DNA of 64,000 bases from Pragia fontium DSM 5563 = ATCC 49100. Lineage in GTDB: Bacteria > Pseudomonadota > Gammaproteobacteria > Enterobacterales > Enterobacteriaceae. Where the stretch lies: positions 52,581 to 116,580 of the forward strand of contig NZ_FOLW01000010.1 of the NCBI RefSeq assembly GCF_900112475.1, given 5' to 3'. The position numbers and the translations under genes were made by a program. Positions 46,304-57,301 of the stretch are shown piece by piece; positions within the stretch are counted from its first letter, which is position 1, and every line of letters starts with the position of its first letter. Below the pieces are notes generated by a model that did not search any database, was not told the DNA's origin, and saw nothing but the letters and a program-made list of their open reading frames with translations.

Positions 46304-47239
46304 CTATGCTCGATCTTTGTTTAACCAAGCCATATATTCTGCAACTCCTTCAGCAACCGTTTTGAATGGCAAATCGTAGCCAGTGGCTTTTAACTTAGTC
46401 AGGTCTGCCTGAGTATAGGATTGATAACGACCCTTCAGGTGTTCGGGGAATGGAATATATTCTACATGTCCCGTTTTATGGAAGGCTAATACCGCATCAG
46501 CAACGGCCTGGAAGGATTCTGCACGGCCTGTTCCACAGTTAAAAATTCCGGAGGTGCCATGCTTCCAGAACCACAGGTTCATATCGGCGACATCGCCAAC
46601 GTAGATAAAGTCTCGTTTAAATCCTTCACTGCCAGAGAACAGCTTTGGATTTTCACCTTTGTTGATTTGGTTATTGAGATGGAAAGCGACGCTGGCCATA
46701 CTGCCCTTATGATTTTCACCTGGGCCATACACGTTAAAATAACGGAATCCGCAAATTTGAGATTCAGCCTGTGGCAATATCTGGCGAACATATTGATCAA
46801 ACAGGAATTTTGAGTAGCCATAAACGTTTAGTGGCTGTTCAAACTGACGTTCTTCAATAAAGTTATCGCTGCGGCCACCGTAGGTCGCGGCAGATGAGGC
46901 ATAGAGGAATGGGATTTGACGATCCAGACAATAATGTAGGACATCTTTTGAGTACTGATAGTTATTGTCCATCATATATTTTCCATCCCACTCGGTAGTG
47001 GCAGAGCAGGCACCCTGATGGAATACTGCGTCAATATCACCCAGATCGTCACCAGCCAGAATATGGGCGATAAAGTCTTCTTTATCAATATAATCAGCAA
47101 TTTCTAAATCCACCAGATTGGCGAATTTTGTTCCATCTTTTAGGTTATCAACAACTAAAATATCCTGATATCCGGTTTTGTTTAATGCTCTAATAATGTT
47201 GCTGCCGATAAGTCCTGCGCCGCCAGTTACAATAATCAT
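46304..47239 (-). CDS. hldD: ADP-L-glycero-D-manno-heptose 6-epimerase
   Basis: A 311-residue short-chain epimerase that makes the heptose donor used by WaaC and WaaF. The NADP-binding [15 protein letters not shown] is at residues 1-15; the active site is YASSAATYG then the Tyr-Lys pair in YGYSKFLFD. The start at 47239 follows GGTGAACCC; the longer frame is unsupported. Usual neighbour of waaF. Confidence 0.97.
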   Translation of the reverse strand: MIIVTGGAGLIGSNIIRALNKTGYQDILVVDNLKDGTKFANLVDLEIADYIDKEDFIAHILAGDDLGDIDAVFHQGACSATTEWDGKYMMDNNYQYSKDVLHYCLDRQIPFLYASSAATYGGRSDNFIEERQFEQPLNVYGYSKFLFDQYVRQILPQAESQICGFRYFNVYGPGENHKGSMASVAFHLNNQINKGENPKLFSGSEGFKRDFIYVGDVADMNLWFWKHGTSGIFNCGTGRAESFQAVADAVLAFHKTGHVEYIPFPEHLKGRYQSYTQADLTKLKATGYDLPFKTVAEGVAEYMAWLNKDRA

Positions 47240-47371
47240 GGGTTCACCATTTTTCCAATATGAATATTTATCTGATGCCGCCAAAGGTAACATCGTCAAT
47301 GTGATAGTTGTACCTTGCCATTAGATTACCACAAGGCTGAATCTGGTTAATTGTCCGGAAACATCGGAGAA

Positions 47372-48136
47372 TTATTTTTTGGGGCTGGCGTCGTTCTGGT
47401 ACCAGGCTTTTAGGTATTTCATAAAGCTGTAAGCAACGGCATAGGTTCCTGTAACAACACCCACTTTTCCATCTTTCCAGCCATTTTTAAAGATATACCA
47501 CTTCCAGAAAGAACCGAATGCGCTGAACATGCCGCGAGCCAGAGAGGGCTTCACGTGCTTGTATTTAACCAGTCGGGTAGTGTAACCATTGAGTTTGTTA
47601 AACACTTCGTGAATAGAAAAGAAGGTATCGTGTTTAACAAAACCCGCAATCACTGCCGTATTGCTGTAGCCTTCCGCGGCATCATCAACCGGTTGGTTAT
47701 TGAAGCCAACACATTCCCGGTTAAATAATCTGACGGGGTAGTCAGGTGAAGTTACCGGATAGATATTATGCACTTCTTGTCCGAGTACAAACCAGTGGCG
47801 AGAAATACGAAAAGCCATATGGGGGTCCGGCATGGCTCCGGATTTGATTTTTTTGATCTCTTCTACCGTTTTTGGGTCGAGTATTTCATCACTGTCCATG
47901 CAGAGAACCCACTGGTTGCTTACCTGTGAGATCGCATAGTTCATTTGCTCGCCGTGGGTGGTGTAGGCGCGATATACCGGTTTAATGCCAAATTCCTGAC
48001 ATATTTCAAGGGTTTCATCACTGCTTCCTGAATCTACAATAATCAATTCATCGGCAATTTCTGCTAGCGGTGTGAGAACATCTTTTAATAACCGCGCTGA
48101 ATTAAATGTTAGTACACATACTGATAAAGGAAACAT
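47372..48136 (-). CDS. Family-2 glycosyltransferase
   Basis: A 254-residue GT-A enzyme with MFPLSVCVLTFNSARLLKDV at the start, ELIIVDSGSSDETLEIC and the CMDSDEIL metal site. It resembles WaaE in layout but is a separate group. Near hldD it may modify the LPS core or another surface glycan, which is inferred. The start at 48136 follows TCAGGTT; the open frame extends 20 codons upstream. Confidence 0.85.
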   Translation of the reverse strand: MFPLSVCVLTFNSARLLKDVLTPLAEIADELIIVDSGSSDETLEICQEFGIKPVYRAYTTHGEQMNYAISQVSNQWVLCMDSDEILDPKTVEEIKKIKSGAMPDPHMAFRISRHWFVLGQEVHNIYPVTSPDYPVRLFNRECVGFNNQPVDDAAEGYSNTAVIAGFVKHDTFFSIHEVFNKLNGYTTRLVKYKHVKPSLARGMFSAFGSFWKWYIFKNGWKDGKVGVVTGTYAVAYSFMKYLKAWYQNDASPKK

Positions 48137-48229
48137 AACCTGACCACCATTGGACTCGAAGTGATAAATAGTAACGTAGCCACTATTTTTGTTCAATTAA
48201 CCATGACTTATTGCGTTATATCTATCTCA

Positions 48230-49231
48230 TTACGGCTGTTTGGCATTGACCGGGGTCGACGCTGTTTGTGATGAAATGCTGCAGTAAGTCAGATATGAAT
48301 AGCCTGACCAGATAGCAGGAGATGAGCCCAAGGTATATTTTAAGGTTTTATAGGCTGCTTGAGGGTTTATTTTATTCATGGATTCGAGGGAAGGGCAGCG
48401 AGAGGCTAGATTAATATGGAACGCGGTCGATTTTTTTTCTGTATCCGGTTCAAGTGGATTGCGTGGTGGGTAGGACACATGTGGTGCGTCAGGTAACAAT
48501 GCACTCACTGGCACTAAAACAACATCCGGAGGTAGTTGGGGGAGCATTTGTTGTAGAACATGAATCGTACTGGGATGAGGGTGGCCAATGGCAATCGCTG
48601 AACCATTTTTTTGTGCCATTTTTACCGCAAGATTAAATTGCTTGCGTACGGCCGCTTCGTTTTGATCGTCATCCAGAAAAACCTTTCGTTTTACTACTTG
48701 AACTGAAGTACCTGCTGCTGCTTGAGTTGATTTACTGCTGCCAATGGTCATACTATCTAAAAAGTAGAGTTGATAATGGCTAAGGGTTTTCATAACCAAT
48801 TGCATCGCTGCCAGATCTGATGTCATGGCGCTACCCATATGATTATTCATGCCTTTGGCATGAGGAACGTTATGTATGGCTTGAGCGATAATGCGACGGA
48901 TCTCTTCCTGACCCATTGTCGGTTGCAGCGTGTCACGCTCCAAGGGTTGTTTGCTGAGTGGAGCCATCGGCATATGGATCAATATTTCATGTCCCTGCTG
49001 ATAGGCTTTCAGAGCCATTTCTCGGGAAAGTGGGGCGTTGGGTAAGACAGCAACCGAAATAGCCGCTGGCATTTGCAGGACCTGCTCTTCATTATGCTTA
49101 CGATAACCAAAGTCATCAATAACGATGGCTAGCCGAGCTGGCGCCGCAGTAACGCTGGCGCTAAAGCAAGTCAGACCGCATAGAATAATGGATAAGCGTT
49201 TTAAATAGGTCACTACTATTTTCCAAGCCAT
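48230..49231 (-). CDS. yibQ: Divergent polysaccharide deacetylase family protein YibQ
   Basis: A 333-residue exported protein of the YibQ family: signal region LSIILCGLTCFSASVTAAPA, then IVIDDFGYR, HMPMAPLSKQP, GMNNHMGSAMT, LDSMTIG and AIGHPHPST, the NodB-like metal and catalytic motifs. It overlaps envC by 16 bp, as part of the gpmI-envC-yibQ group seen in E. coli. A GTG at 49213 is an alternative start with GGAAAA upstream. The C-terminal 60 residues differ from the E. coli protein. Confidence 0.92.
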   Translation of the reverse strand: MAWKIVVTYLKRLSIILCGLTCFSASVTAAPARLAIVIDDFGYRKHNEEQVLQMPAAISVAVLPNAPLSREMALKAYQQGHEILIHMPMAPLSKQPLERDTLQPTMGQEEIRRIIAQAIHNVPHAKGMNNHMGSAMTSDLAAMQLVMKTLSHYQLYFLDSMTIGSSKSTQAAAGTSVQVVKRKVFLDDDQNEAAVRKQFNLAVKMAQKNGSAIAIGHPHPSTIHVLQQMLPQLPPDVVLVPVSALLPDAPHVSYPPRNPLEPDTEKKSTAFHINLASRCPSLESMNKINPQAAYKTLKYTLGSSPAIWSGYSYLTYCSISSQTASTPVNAKQP

Positions 49232-50496
49232 GGTTGTGGATTAACTGCTTGACCTTGACGGCGAATTTCAAAGTACAGGGATGGCTCACCCTGACCTCCA
49301 CTGGTGCCAACTAACGCGATTGGCTGGCCTGCTTTTACCTGACTGCCAACGCTGACCAGTGCGCTTTGATTATAGCCATACAGGCTCATATCGCTTTTAC
49401 CATGCTCAACGACGACAACCAGACCATAACCTTGTAGCCAGTCGGCTAGGAGAACGCGACCATCGGCAATGGCATGCACTTCGCTGCCCTCTGTTGCGTT
49501 AATAACCATACCTTTCCAGCGTAGTTCACCTTGAAGAGCTTCACCGAAGCGGTGACTGATGGCGCCTCTGACTGGCCATATTGCTTGTCCTGCTGGGCGA
49601 CCAAGCCCACCGGTACGTGCCATCAGGGAGCGTTCTTCTTCGGTAGGTTTATATACTGAGCCTGATTTCTTAGCTTGTTGCTGTTTAGCTAACAATTTTT
49701 CGGCTTCACGCTGCTCGCGTGCCGCTCTGGCTTTGGCCTCACGCTCAGCTTTGGCGATTTGATCTCTCAGTCGGGTTTCGTTTTTCTTGAGTTCAGCCAA
49801 TTTTTGCTGATCGGCCTGAATGGAGATATCCAACTCTCCGAGCGTTTTTTTGCGCGCTTGACGAGCCGACTCTAATTTTTCCTGAGAATTTTTTTGTTGG
49901 CCCAACAGGTTTTTTTGTTCAGTTTGTTTTTGCTGTAGCTTATTTTTCTCAAGGGCAAGATCTGTTTGGGTTTCTTGTAACTGATTAATCGTTTTTTGAC
50001 GGGACTCATTGAGATAGCCATAGTAGGCGAGAATTCTTTCGCTACGCTGACTTTCTTCTCCCTGTAAAATTAACTGTAACTCAGAGCTCTTACCTAATCG
50101 AAATGCGGCTTCTAGCTGTTGAGCTAAATAATCCTGTTGCGTATTTTGCTGTTTCTGTAGCCGCTTAATATTGCCGTTAATGGAACCTATCTCACCACTG
50201 ATTGTGGTTAAGGCGCCCTGTGTTTGACGCAGTGCCAGGCTAGATTGTGCAATGGTTTTTTCTTGCTCTTGTAGCTGAGCTTGCAATGTTTCCCGTTGCT
50301 TCTGTTGTTGCTTAACATTTTTTTCTTTTTCAGCAATATCTTGCAGCACGGTGTTGAGTTGCTGTTTGTTATCATCTGAATGGGCTGGATAAGAATAGAG
50401 AAAAGTGCTGGCACAGAGTATGCCAGCACAAATCAGAGACAGGCCAAAACGATGGGTCGATATAGTTTGCGCAGAGTACTGCTTTGGTATCCGCAC
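49216..50496 (-). CDS. envC: Murein hydrolase activator EnvC
   Basis: A 426-residue periplasmic protein that activates amidases AmiA/AmiB at the division septum with FtsEX. Signal segment at about residues 18-38, long coiled coil at about 40-280 (rich in Gln, Lys, Glu), degenerate LytM/M23 domain at the C terminus (GRVILADWLQGYGLVVVVEH-like, ending QAVNPQPWLGK). I choose GTG at 50496 because AGGGGG lies just upstream and the length then fits E. coli; the open frame begins at ATG 50547. Confidence 0.93.
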   Translation of the reverse strand: MRIPKQYSAQTISTHRFGLSLICAGILCASTFLYSYPAHSDDNKQQLNTVLQDIAEKEKNVKQQQKQRETLQAQLQEQEKTIAQSSLALRQTQGALTTISGEIGSINGNIKRLQKQQNTQQDYLAQQLEAAFRLGKSSELQLILQGEESQRSERILAYYGYLNESRQKTINQLQETQTDLALEKNKLQQKQTEQKNLLGQQKNSQEKLESARQARKKTLGELDISIQADQQKLAELKKNETRLRDQIAKAEREAKARAAREQREAEKLLAKQQQAKKSGSVYKPTEEERSLMARTGGLGRPAGQAIWPVRGAISHRFGEALQGELRWKGMVINATEGSEVHAIADGRVLLADWLQGYGLVVVVEHGKSDMSLYGYNQSALVSVGSQVKAGQPIALVGTSGGQGEPSLYFEIRRQGQAVNPQPWLGK

Positions 50497-50556
50497 GATC
50501 GACCCCCTAATGGCTTGTGGATAGTGAAAAAACTTTTTTCCCTTCATAGAAGGGGA

Positions 50557-52101
50557 TTATTCCACGATGAATAGTGGCTTACCAGTCATCTCTTTTGGAA
50601 TTTCCATTCCCATCAGGCTTAGCATGGTAGGTGCCAAGTCAGATAACTTACCACCTTCAACGACCTGAGCTTGTTTACCGACGTAAATTAACGGCACTGG
50701 TAAACTGGTATGGGCTGTATGGGCCTGACCCGTTGCCGGATCGCGCATTTGTTCTGCATTACCATGGTCAGCAGTTACCAGTAATTGACCGCCGACTTTT
50801 TCTACTGCCTCAACCACTTTGCCTACGCAGGCATCCAGCGTTTCAACGGCTTTAATCGCTGCTTCATATACGCCAGTATGACCAACCATATCACCATTTG
50901 GATAGTTACAGATGATGGCGTCATACTTACCGCTTTCGATAGCCGTAACCAGTTTTTCAGTCAGTTCAGCTGAACTCATTTCAGGCTGGAGATCGTAAGT
51001 TGCTACTTTAGGTGAATTGATCAGAATACGTTCTTCGCCAGTAAACGGATCTTCTACACCACCATTATAGAAGAAAGTGACGTGTGCATATTTTTCGGTT
51101 TCGGAAATACGCAATTGAGTTTTGTCATGTTTCATCAACCATTCGCCAAAAGTATTGCTAAGTGACTCTGGTGGATAAGCACAGACAGCTTTAATATCGG
51201 CGGCATATTCGGTCAACATCACGAACTCGCTGAATTTAATCACACGATTACGTTTAAATCCGTCAAAATCAGGGTTAATAAACGTACGAGTAATCTGACG
51301 GGCCCGATCGGCGCGGAAGTTCATGAAAATTAATGCATCACCATCTTGCATTGCAGCAGAAGGCTCACCCGCTTTTTGAATCACGGTTGGCTTAACGAAT
51401 TCATCATTTTCATCGCGAGCGTAGGCGTTCTGTAATCCAGATACGGCATCTGCTGTGGTGAATTCACCTTTAGCATCGGTAAGTAAGTCGTAAGCAAGCT
51501 GTACACGATCCCAGCGATTGTCGCGATCCATGGCATAGTAACGGCCAATGATGGAGGCGATACGACCAGTACCTAACTGGGCAAACTTATCAGTGAATCG
51601 TTTCAGTGTTGATTCCGCACTACGGGGCGGGGTGTCACGACCATCTAAAAACGCATGAAGATAAATTGCTTTGGCTCCGCGTTTATTTGCCAGGTCAATC
51701 ATCGCAAGAATATGGTCTTCGTGACTGTGAACGCCACCTGGTGACATCAGGCCCATAATATGAACTGCTTTACCAGTAGCCACAGCCTTATCAACGGCAG
51801 CGGTTAACACTGTATTTGTGAAGAAGTCACCGTCTTTAATTTCTTTATCCAGACGAGTTAAATCCTGATAGACAATACGTCCTGCTCCAAGGTTAACGTG
51901 GCCTACTTCAGAGTTCCCCATTTGACCATCAGGTAAACCAACATCCAAGCCGGAAGCGGCAATTAAGGTATGCGGATAATTTTTCCAGAGATTGTCCATA
52001 ACCGGCTTTTGGGCGTTGATAATGGCGTTATCCTGTTGTTCTTCTCGATAACCATAACCATCAAGGATGACCAGAACCATGGGTTTTTTTGTGCTCGACA
52101 T
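50557..52101 (-). CDS. gpmI: 2,3-bisphosphoglycerate-independent phosphoglycerate mutase
   Basis: A 514-residue manganese enzyme of glycolysis, same length as E. coli GpmI. Asp14 in LDGYGYRE, catalytic Ser64 in [13 protein letters not shown] and late metal histidines in NGDMVGHTG and [14 protein letters not shown] precedes the ATG. First gene of gpmI-envC-yibQ. Confidence 0.98.
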   Translation of the reverse strand: MSSTKKPMVLVILDGYGYREEQQDNAIINAQKPVMDNLWKNYPHTLIAASGLDVGLPDGQMGNSEVGHVNLGAGRIVYQDLTRLDKEIKDGDFFTNTVLTAAVDKAVATGKAVHIMGLMSPGGVHSHEDHILAMIDLANKRGAKAIYLHAFLDGRDTPPRSAESTLKRFTDKFAQLGTGRIASIIGRYYAMDRDNRWDRVQLAYDLLTDAKGEFTTADAVSGLQNAYARDENDEFVKPTVIQKAGEPSAAMQDGDALIFMNFRADRARQITRTFINPDFDGFKRNRVIKFSEFVMLTEYAADIKAVCAYPPESLSNTFGEWLMKHDKTQLRISETEKYAHVTFFYNGGVEDPFTGEERILINSPKVATYDLQPEMSSAELTEKLVTAIESGKYDAIICNYPNGDMVGHTGVYEAAIKAVETLDACVGKVVEAVEKVGGQLLVTADHGNAEQMRDPATGQAHTAHTSLPVPLIYVGKQAQVVEGGKLSDLAPTMLSLMGMEIPKEMTGKPLFIVE

Positions 52102-52434
52102 TCAATAACCTCGTAAATAACATTGAAATCTGCTGTATTTATACCTGACGCCGTTTTTATACCACATTGCAAAATTAGAGGTAACGATAGGTGCTATAGG
52201 TATCATTGCTGTGCCCGATTTTACTACAATCAGAAAAAATAAGCGTAAAAATCAGACATTGATACATGTTTTTGCTATTTTTCAATATATACAAACCCAA
52301 ACTCTTGATAAAATTTTAGAGACATGCCGTATTTTCTGCACTGTTGTCAGTATTTGGGCTGTAATTGACACTGGGCGCAGGTATACTCCTTAACCTTAAT
52401 TATTAATCCCAAACAGCGGGAGTTGTTATCCTCC

Positions 52435-52866
52435 ATGGAACAAGCAATGCAATTTGTCAGTAACCATCCGGTACTTAGTTTTGCCTGGGTTGGCCTATTG
52501 ATCGCCGTGATTTTTACTACATTGAAAGCAGCGACATCTAAAATTAAAGACATCAGTAATTCGGATTTAACCCGACTGATTAACTCTGAGGATGCTGTTG
52601 TTGTTGATACCCGCACCATTGATGAATTCCGTAAAGGGCACATTGTTGGGGCGATCAACTTAACGCCAACAGACATCAAAAATGGCACGCTTGCCGTTTT
52701 AGATAAACATAAAGATCGTCCGGTTGTCGTACTCTGCGCTAACGGCACCAGCTCAAAAGAGCCGGCGGAAGTGCTAATCAAGGAAGGTTTTGCTCAGGTT
52801 TACACGTTGAAAAACGGTTTGTCAGGTTGGAGCGGTGAGAATCTGCCGTTGGTTCGCGGTAAGTAA
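52435..52866 (+). CDS. yibN: Membrane-anchored rhodanese YibN
   Basis: A 143-residue protein with one N-terminal helix (LSFAWVGLLIAVIFTTL) and a rhodanese domain. The loop VVVLCANGTSSKEPA has the canonical catalytic Cys-x-x-Gly-x-x-Ser arrangement, which E. coli YibN lacks. It ends GWSGENLPLVRGK as in E. coli. The start at 52435 has GGGAG 12 bases upstream; TTG at 52423 is only the frame limit. In E. coli yibN is followed by grxC, which is missing here. Confidence 0.92.
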   Translation: MEQAMQFVSNHPVLSFAWVGLLIAVIFTTLKAATSKIKDISNSDLTRLINSEDAVVVDTRTIDEFRKGHIVGAINLTPTDIKNGTLAVLDKHKDRPVVVLCANGTSSKEPAEVLIKEGFAQVYTLKNGLSGWSGENLPLVRGK

Positions 52867-52975
52867 TTATCCGTGGGATGGCCGCCTGTTGGCGTTTTCC
52901 TGTTTTTATCATGATTCCCGATTTTTGCGTTATTACAGCATTACAAAGGACATTTAACTTAAAGGTAATTTTCAT

Positions 52976-53452
52976 ATGTCAGAACAAAGCAACTCAGAAA
53001 TGGCTTTTCAGATCCAACGTATTTATACCAAAGACGTTTCATTTGAAGCGCCGGGCGCGCCAGTTATTTTCCAGAAAGAATGGGAACCAGAAGTTAAGCT
53101 GGATTTAGATACGGCTTCCAGCCAACTGGCTGATGGCGTCTATGAGGTTGTTCTTCGCGTTACCGTAACGTCTATGCTGGGTGAAGACACCGCATTTTTG
53201 TGTGAAGTACAACAGGCCGGTATTTTTAACGTTACTGGTCTTGATGAGTCTCAAATGGCGCATTGCCTGGGTGCATACTGCCCGAATATTTTATTCCCTT
53301 ATGCTCGTGAGTGCGTAACTAGCTTGGTTTCTCGTGGAACGTTTCCTCAATTAAACTTGGCTCCGGTTAACTTTGATGCCTTGTTTATGAACTATCTGCA
53401 ACAACAGGCTGAAGCTGAACAAGGTGCTGTAGCACCACGTCAGGATGCTTAA
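52976..53452 (+). CDS. secB: Protein-export chaperone SecB
   Basis: A 158-residue cytoplasmic chaperone that hands preproteins to Sec[20 protein letters not shown] and [11 protein letters not shown] are diagnostic, and [15 protein letters not shown] forms the C-terminal helix region. AAAGG precedes ATG. Its stop overlaps the gpsA start (TAATG). Confidence 0.98.
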   Translation: MSEQSNSEMAFQIQRIYTKDVSFEAPGAPVIFQKEWEPEVKLDLDTASSQLADGVYEVVLRVTVTSMLGEDTAFLCEVQQAGIFNVTGLDESQMAHCLGAYCPNILFPYARECVTSLVSRGTFPQLNLAPVNFDALFMNYLQQQAEAEQGAVAPRQDA

Positions 53453-54465
53453 TGAGTCAGGTCGATATGACTGTGATCGGTGCCGGTTCATACGGCACCG
53501 CGTTAGCCATTACGTTAGCTCGTAATGGCCACTCTGTTGTGTTGTGGGGGCACGATCCGCAACATATTGCCCTGTTACAGCAAGACAGAAAAAATCAGGC
53601 CTTTCTTCCGGATGTTTCCTTCCCGGATAATTTACAGCTAGAAACCGATCTACAGCGGGCGATCAGCGCCAGCCGCGATATTCTGGTTGTGGTTCCCAGT
53701 CATGTGTTTGGTGATGTACTTCGTCAGATTAAGCCCTTTTTACAGGCTAACGCGCGTATCGTTTGGGCAACCAAAGGATTAGAAGCAGAAACCGGGCGGT
53801 TATTGGCTGACGTGGCCAGAGAAGCTTTAGGTAATGATATTCCACTCGCTGTTATTTCTGGGCCGACTTTTGCTAAAGAGCTGGCGGCAGGGCTACCTAC
53901 GGCGATTGCGGTAGCGTCATCAGATCCAACATTTACTGCCGATCTCCAAAAATTGCTGCACTGTGGTAAGAGCTTTCGGGTTTACAGTAATCCTGATTTT
54001 ATTGGTGTCCAATTGGGTGGTGCGGTTAAAAACGTCATTGCTATTGGTGCTGGTATGTCTGACGGTATTGGTTTCGGCGCTAATGCCCGAACTGCCCTGA
54101 TTACCCGAGGTCTGGCAGAGATGAGTCGTCTGGGTGCCGCATTAGGCGCTGAAGCCGCGACATTTATGGGAATGGCTGGATTAGGGGACTTAGTGTTGAC
54201 CTGTACCGACAACCAATCACGAAATCGTCGCTTTGGTATCATGTTGGGTGAAGGAAAAAGTGTTGAGGAAGCGCAATCTCTGATAGGTCAGGTGGTTGAA
54301 GGCTACCGTAATACGAAAGAAGTCTGGATACTGGCTCAACGCTGCGGTGTTGAGATGCCGATTACTGAACAAATTTATCAGGTGTTGTACGGTGGTAAGG
54401 ATGCTCGGGAGGCTGCGATTGCGCTGCTCAGTCGGACCAGTAAGGAAGAGAAAATTACAGTTTAG
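53452..54465 (+). CDS. gpsA: Glycerol-3-phosphate dehydrogenase (NAD(P)+)
   Basis: A 337-residue enzyme making sn-glycerol 3-phosphate for phospholipid synthesis. [18 protein letters not shown] is the nucleotide-binding motif at residues 10-27, followed by SGPTFAKE, the catalytic Lys in [13 protein letters not shown] and [10 protein letters not shown]. Coupled to secB by a one-base overlap, as in E. coli. Confidence 0.98.
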   Translation: MSQVDMTVIGAGSYGTALAITLARNGHSVVLWGHDPQHIALLQQDRKNQAFLPDVSFPDNLQLETDLQRAISASRDILVVVPSHVFGDVLRQIKPFLQANARIVWATKGLEAETGRLLADVAREALGNDIPLAVISGPTFAKELAAGLPTAIAVASSDPTFTADLQKLLHCGKSFRVYSNPDFIGVQLGGAVKNVIAIGAGMSDGIGFGANARTALITRGLAEMSRLGAALGAEAATFMGMAGLGDLVLTCTDNQSRNRRFGIMLGEGKSVEEAQSLIGQVVEGYRNTKEVWILAQRCGVEMPITEQIYQVLYGGKDAREAAIALLSRTSKEEKITV

Positions 54466-54523
54466 TAGGCCATCACTGCTCAATTAATTGGTTTGTATTT
54501 GAGGTGTAATCAGGAGCCGGGAA

Positions 54524-55342
54524 ATGTCATCAGAGTCAATGCAAGTTTGGAATGAAATTAAAACTGAGGCGCGTAAGTTAGTTGATTGCGAACCCATCCT
54601 TGCCAGTTTTTTCCATTCAACGCTTTTGAATCATGAGTTTCTGGGCAACGCCTTAAGCTATATCTTGGCCAATAAGCTGGCTAGCGCAACGATGCCAGCG
54701 ATTTCTGTTCGAGAAATTATTGAGGCAGCGATTCAGTCTGATAATAATATTATTGAATCAGCCGCACGGGATATTCTGGCGGTTCGTCAGCGGGACCCCG
54801 CCGTTGATAAGTATTCAACTCCTCTTCTCTACCTTAAAGGCTTCCATGCGCTACAGGCCTACCGTATTGGGCACTGGCTCTGGCAGCAAAATCGCAAGGC
54901 TTTGGCACTCTATCTGCAAAATCAGGTTTCGGTAGTATTCGGTGTTGATATCCACCCTGCTGCGCGCATTGGCTACGGGATTATGTTGGACCACGCCACG
55001 GGGATTGTGATTGGCGAAACGGCGGTAGTGGAGAATGATGTTTCTATTCTGCAGTCGGTAACGCTCGGTGGTACCGGTAAAGAAGGCGGCGATCGTCATC
55101 CAAAGATTCGTGAAGGGGTGATGATTGGTGCTGGCGCTAAAATTCTCGGCAATATCGAAGTTGGTCGGGGAGCAAAAATTGGTGCTGGTTCTGTTGTTTT
55201 ACAGGCGGTTCCGCCATATACCACCGTTGCCGGCGTTCCTGCCCGGATCGTGGGCCGTTCTGGTTGCGATAAACCTTCTATGGAAATGGATCAGAGCTTT
55301 AACGGCATCAAAGGCGATCTTGATTTGACCTCCGGCGATTAA
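54524..55342 (+). CDS. cysE: Serine O-acetyltransferase
   Basis: A 272-residue enzyme making O-acetylserine for cysteine synthesis. N-terminal helical domain, then the left-handed beta helix of hexapeptide repeats from about residue 140 (DIHPAARIGYGIMLDHATG, GGTGKEGGDRHPKI). The C-terminal tail ends in SGD rather than the usual Ile-terminated tail that binds cysteine synthase. AGGAGCCGGGAA precedes the ATG. Confidence 0.97.
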   Translation: MSSESMQVWNEIKTEARKLVDCEPILASFFHSTLLNHEFLGNALSYILANKLASATMPAISVREIIEAAIQSDNNIIESAARDILAVRQRDPAVDKYSTPLLYLKGFHALQAYRIGHWLWQQNRKALALYLQNQVSVVFGVDIHPAARIGYGIMLDHATGIVIGETAVVENDVSILQSVTLGGTGKEGGDRHPKIREGVMIGAGAKILGNIEVGRGAKIGAGSVVLQAVPPYTTVAGVPARIVGRSGCDKPSMEMDQSFNGIKGDLDLTSGD

Positions 55343-55395
55343 CGTTTTTATATCGTTGTATATCAGGTTAACTAGCCGGAGATTTTTGGTGATTG

Positions 55396-55869
55396 TTATT
55401 CGCGGTGTACCGCGCCCTGATAGCCTAACTGCCGCCATGCTTCATATACCACGACGGAAGCCGCATTGGATAAATTCATACTGCGGCTGTCTGACTGCAT
55501 TGGAATGCGGATCTTTTGTTCTTTAGGCAGGCTATCAAGAATCTCCATCGGTAATCCTCGGGTTTCCGGACCAAACAACAGATAATCTCCTGGTTGATAT
55601 AAGACCTCACTATGGGCCGGCGTACCTTTCGTGGTTAGCGCAAACAGTCGGCCAGGATTTTCATTGTCCAGAAAAGCCTGATAGTTCTTATGACGTTTAA
55701 TAGATGTGAATTCATGATAGTCCAGCCCGGCTCGACGTAGGCGCTTATCATCCCAGGTAAAACCAAGTGGTTCTATTAGATGCAGCTGGAATCCGGTATT
55801 TGCACATAAGCGAATAATATTCCCGGTATTTGGTGGAATTTCTGGTTCGAATAAAACGATATTTAACAT
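55396..55869 (-). CDS. trmL: tRNA (cytidine/uridine-2'-O-)-methyltransferase TrmL
   Basis: A 157-residue SPOUT-family methyltransferase that modifies the wobble base of tRNA-Leu isoacceptors. [31 protein letters not shown] and the knot region [15 protein letters not shown] are family signatures. It lies convergent to cysE, as in E. coli. Confidence 0.96.
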   Translation of the reverse strand: MLNIVLFEPEIPPNTGNIIRLCANTGFQLHLIEPLGFTWDDKRLRRAGLDYHEFTSIKRHKNYQAFLDNENPGRLFALTTKGTPAHSEVLYQPGDYLLFGPETRGLPMEILDSLPKEQKIRIPMQSDSRSMNLSNAASVVVYEAWRQLGYQGAVHRE

Positions 55870-55921
55870 GCGCCCCCCAATTAGAGAGGCGCAGAATAAC
55901 AGATATTAAACTCGGCTAGAA

Positions 55922-57301
55922 CTAGCGAAGATAAAGAGGAAGCCAAATTGTCAGGCGCAACCCACCAAGTGGACTTTTTTCCGCCTTGGCCCAGCCACCG
56001 TGCTGACTGATCGCCGATTCGACAATTGCTAATCCCAAACCGGAACCACCAGAGTTACGATCACGTGCTTCATCCGTTCTATAGAAGGGGCGGAAGATTT
56101 GTTCTCGATCTTCTTCTGCAACGCCGGGACCATCATCATCAACGTGAATAACGATCCCCTGATTATCACAGCTGAAGGTAACGACAATATGTTTATCTGA
56201 ATAGCGGAAGGCATTACGGATGATATTTTCCAACGCACTGTCTAATGCCGTTCGGTTACCAAAAATTGGCCATGGTCCAGGTGGGACAGCGATTTCCAGC
56301 TTCTTATCCGTATGTTCTGCTTCGAATTTTGCATTATCGAGGACATCAGCCCACAGCTCATTCGCCATCAGACGTTCTCTGGATATCTCACTTTTGTATT
56401 GATTACGGGATAATGCCAGTAAGTGGTTAATCATGTTATCCAACCTCTGGGCTTCAGTTTCTATCCTAAGCAGCTCTTTTGATTCCCCGTGGCGGCGGCG
56501 CATTAATGCCGTGGCCAGCTGTAATCGGGTCAGTGGGGTGCGTAGTTCATGGGAAATATCCGAAATTAGCCTTTGTTGGGCTTTAACCATACGATCGAGT
56601 CCATTGACCATTTGGTTAAAGCTTGCCCCCGCTGCACGAAATTCCAGAGGGCCAAATTCAAGTTCCGGAGACTCTCGAAGATTTCCTCTGGCGACTTCAT
56701 CTGCGGCCTGTTTTAATTTACGGGCTGGTTTCGCCAGACTCCAGGCGAGCCAAAGTAACAACGGTATACTGATCACCATGGTTACGGCCAGTAATAGTAG
56801 CGGACGGTCAAAGAGCAGATTGATAAAGTCAGACTGGGGACTATTGGCTGGGCGAATTAAATAAAGCTGATAGTGTTCTTCACGGTCGCGTACGGAGAAT
56901 GGCCCTATCATCTCCTGTAGACCATATTTTTTCTTCATTGGATAATCGGCGTTATCTGCCTGACCAATAAAGTTGCGAACCATCTGCATCTCGTTGCGCT
57001 TTAATACACCAACAATACGGCCTTCACTGGTTACCAATAGCATACGCTGACCAGGAGGAGACCATTTTTCAATAGATTGCAGGAGCCTGCGCCACCACAT
57101 CAAATCGCTGTTAGGCGTACTGGCTAATTCTGCTTCGACATGCTGCTCTAACATGGTGCCTTGACGGCGCTCGCTATCCATAACTTGCGATAACTGGCGC
57201 GAGTCGAGTTTAGGCACCATCAATACCACCATTACAACCAGCGTTAATGTTAGCCAGAATATAGCAAATATGCGGGTGGTCAGGCTGTTAAACGTTATCA
57301 T
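55922..57301 (-). CDS. cpxA: Envelope stress sensor kinase CpxA
   Basis: A 459-residue inner-membrane histidine kinase. Two helices at about residues 10-30 and 165-185 flank a periplasmic sensor domain. HAMP follows (LAKPARKLKQAADEVARGN), then the H box SDISHELRTPLTRLQ near residue 250, N box NIIRNAFRYSD, and G boxes DDDGPGV and GGSGLGLAI. It senses misfolded envelope proteins, including pilins from fimbriae such as those at the start of this window. Start overlaps the cpxR stop (ATGA). Confidence 0.98.
   Translation of the reverse strand: MITFNSLTTRIFAIFWLTLTLVVMVVLMVPKLDSRQLSQVMDSERRQGTMLEQHVEAELASTPNSDLMWWRRLLQSIEKWSPPGQRMLLVTSEGRIVGVLKRNEMQMVRNFIGQADNADYPMKKKYGLQEMIGPFSVRDREEHYQLYLIRPANSPQSDFINLLFDRPLLLLAVTMVISIPLLLWLAWSLAKPARKLKQAADEVARGNLRESPELEFGPLEFRAAGASFNQMVNGLDRMVKAQQRLISDISHELRTPLTRLQLATALMRRRHGESKELLRIETEAQRLDNMINHLLALSRNQYKSEISRERLMANELWADVLDNAKFEAEHTDKKLEIAVPPGPWPIFGNRTALDSALENIIRNAFRYSDKHIVVTFSCDNQGIVIHVDDDGPGVAEEDREQIFRPFYRTDEARDRNSGGSGLGLAIVESAISQHGGWAKAEKSPLGGLRLTIWLPLYLR

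Noticed and set aside
52211..52393. 60-residue plus-strand frame between gpmI and yibN
   Set aside because: Poor composition and no binding site; the region is more likely the promoter of yibN.
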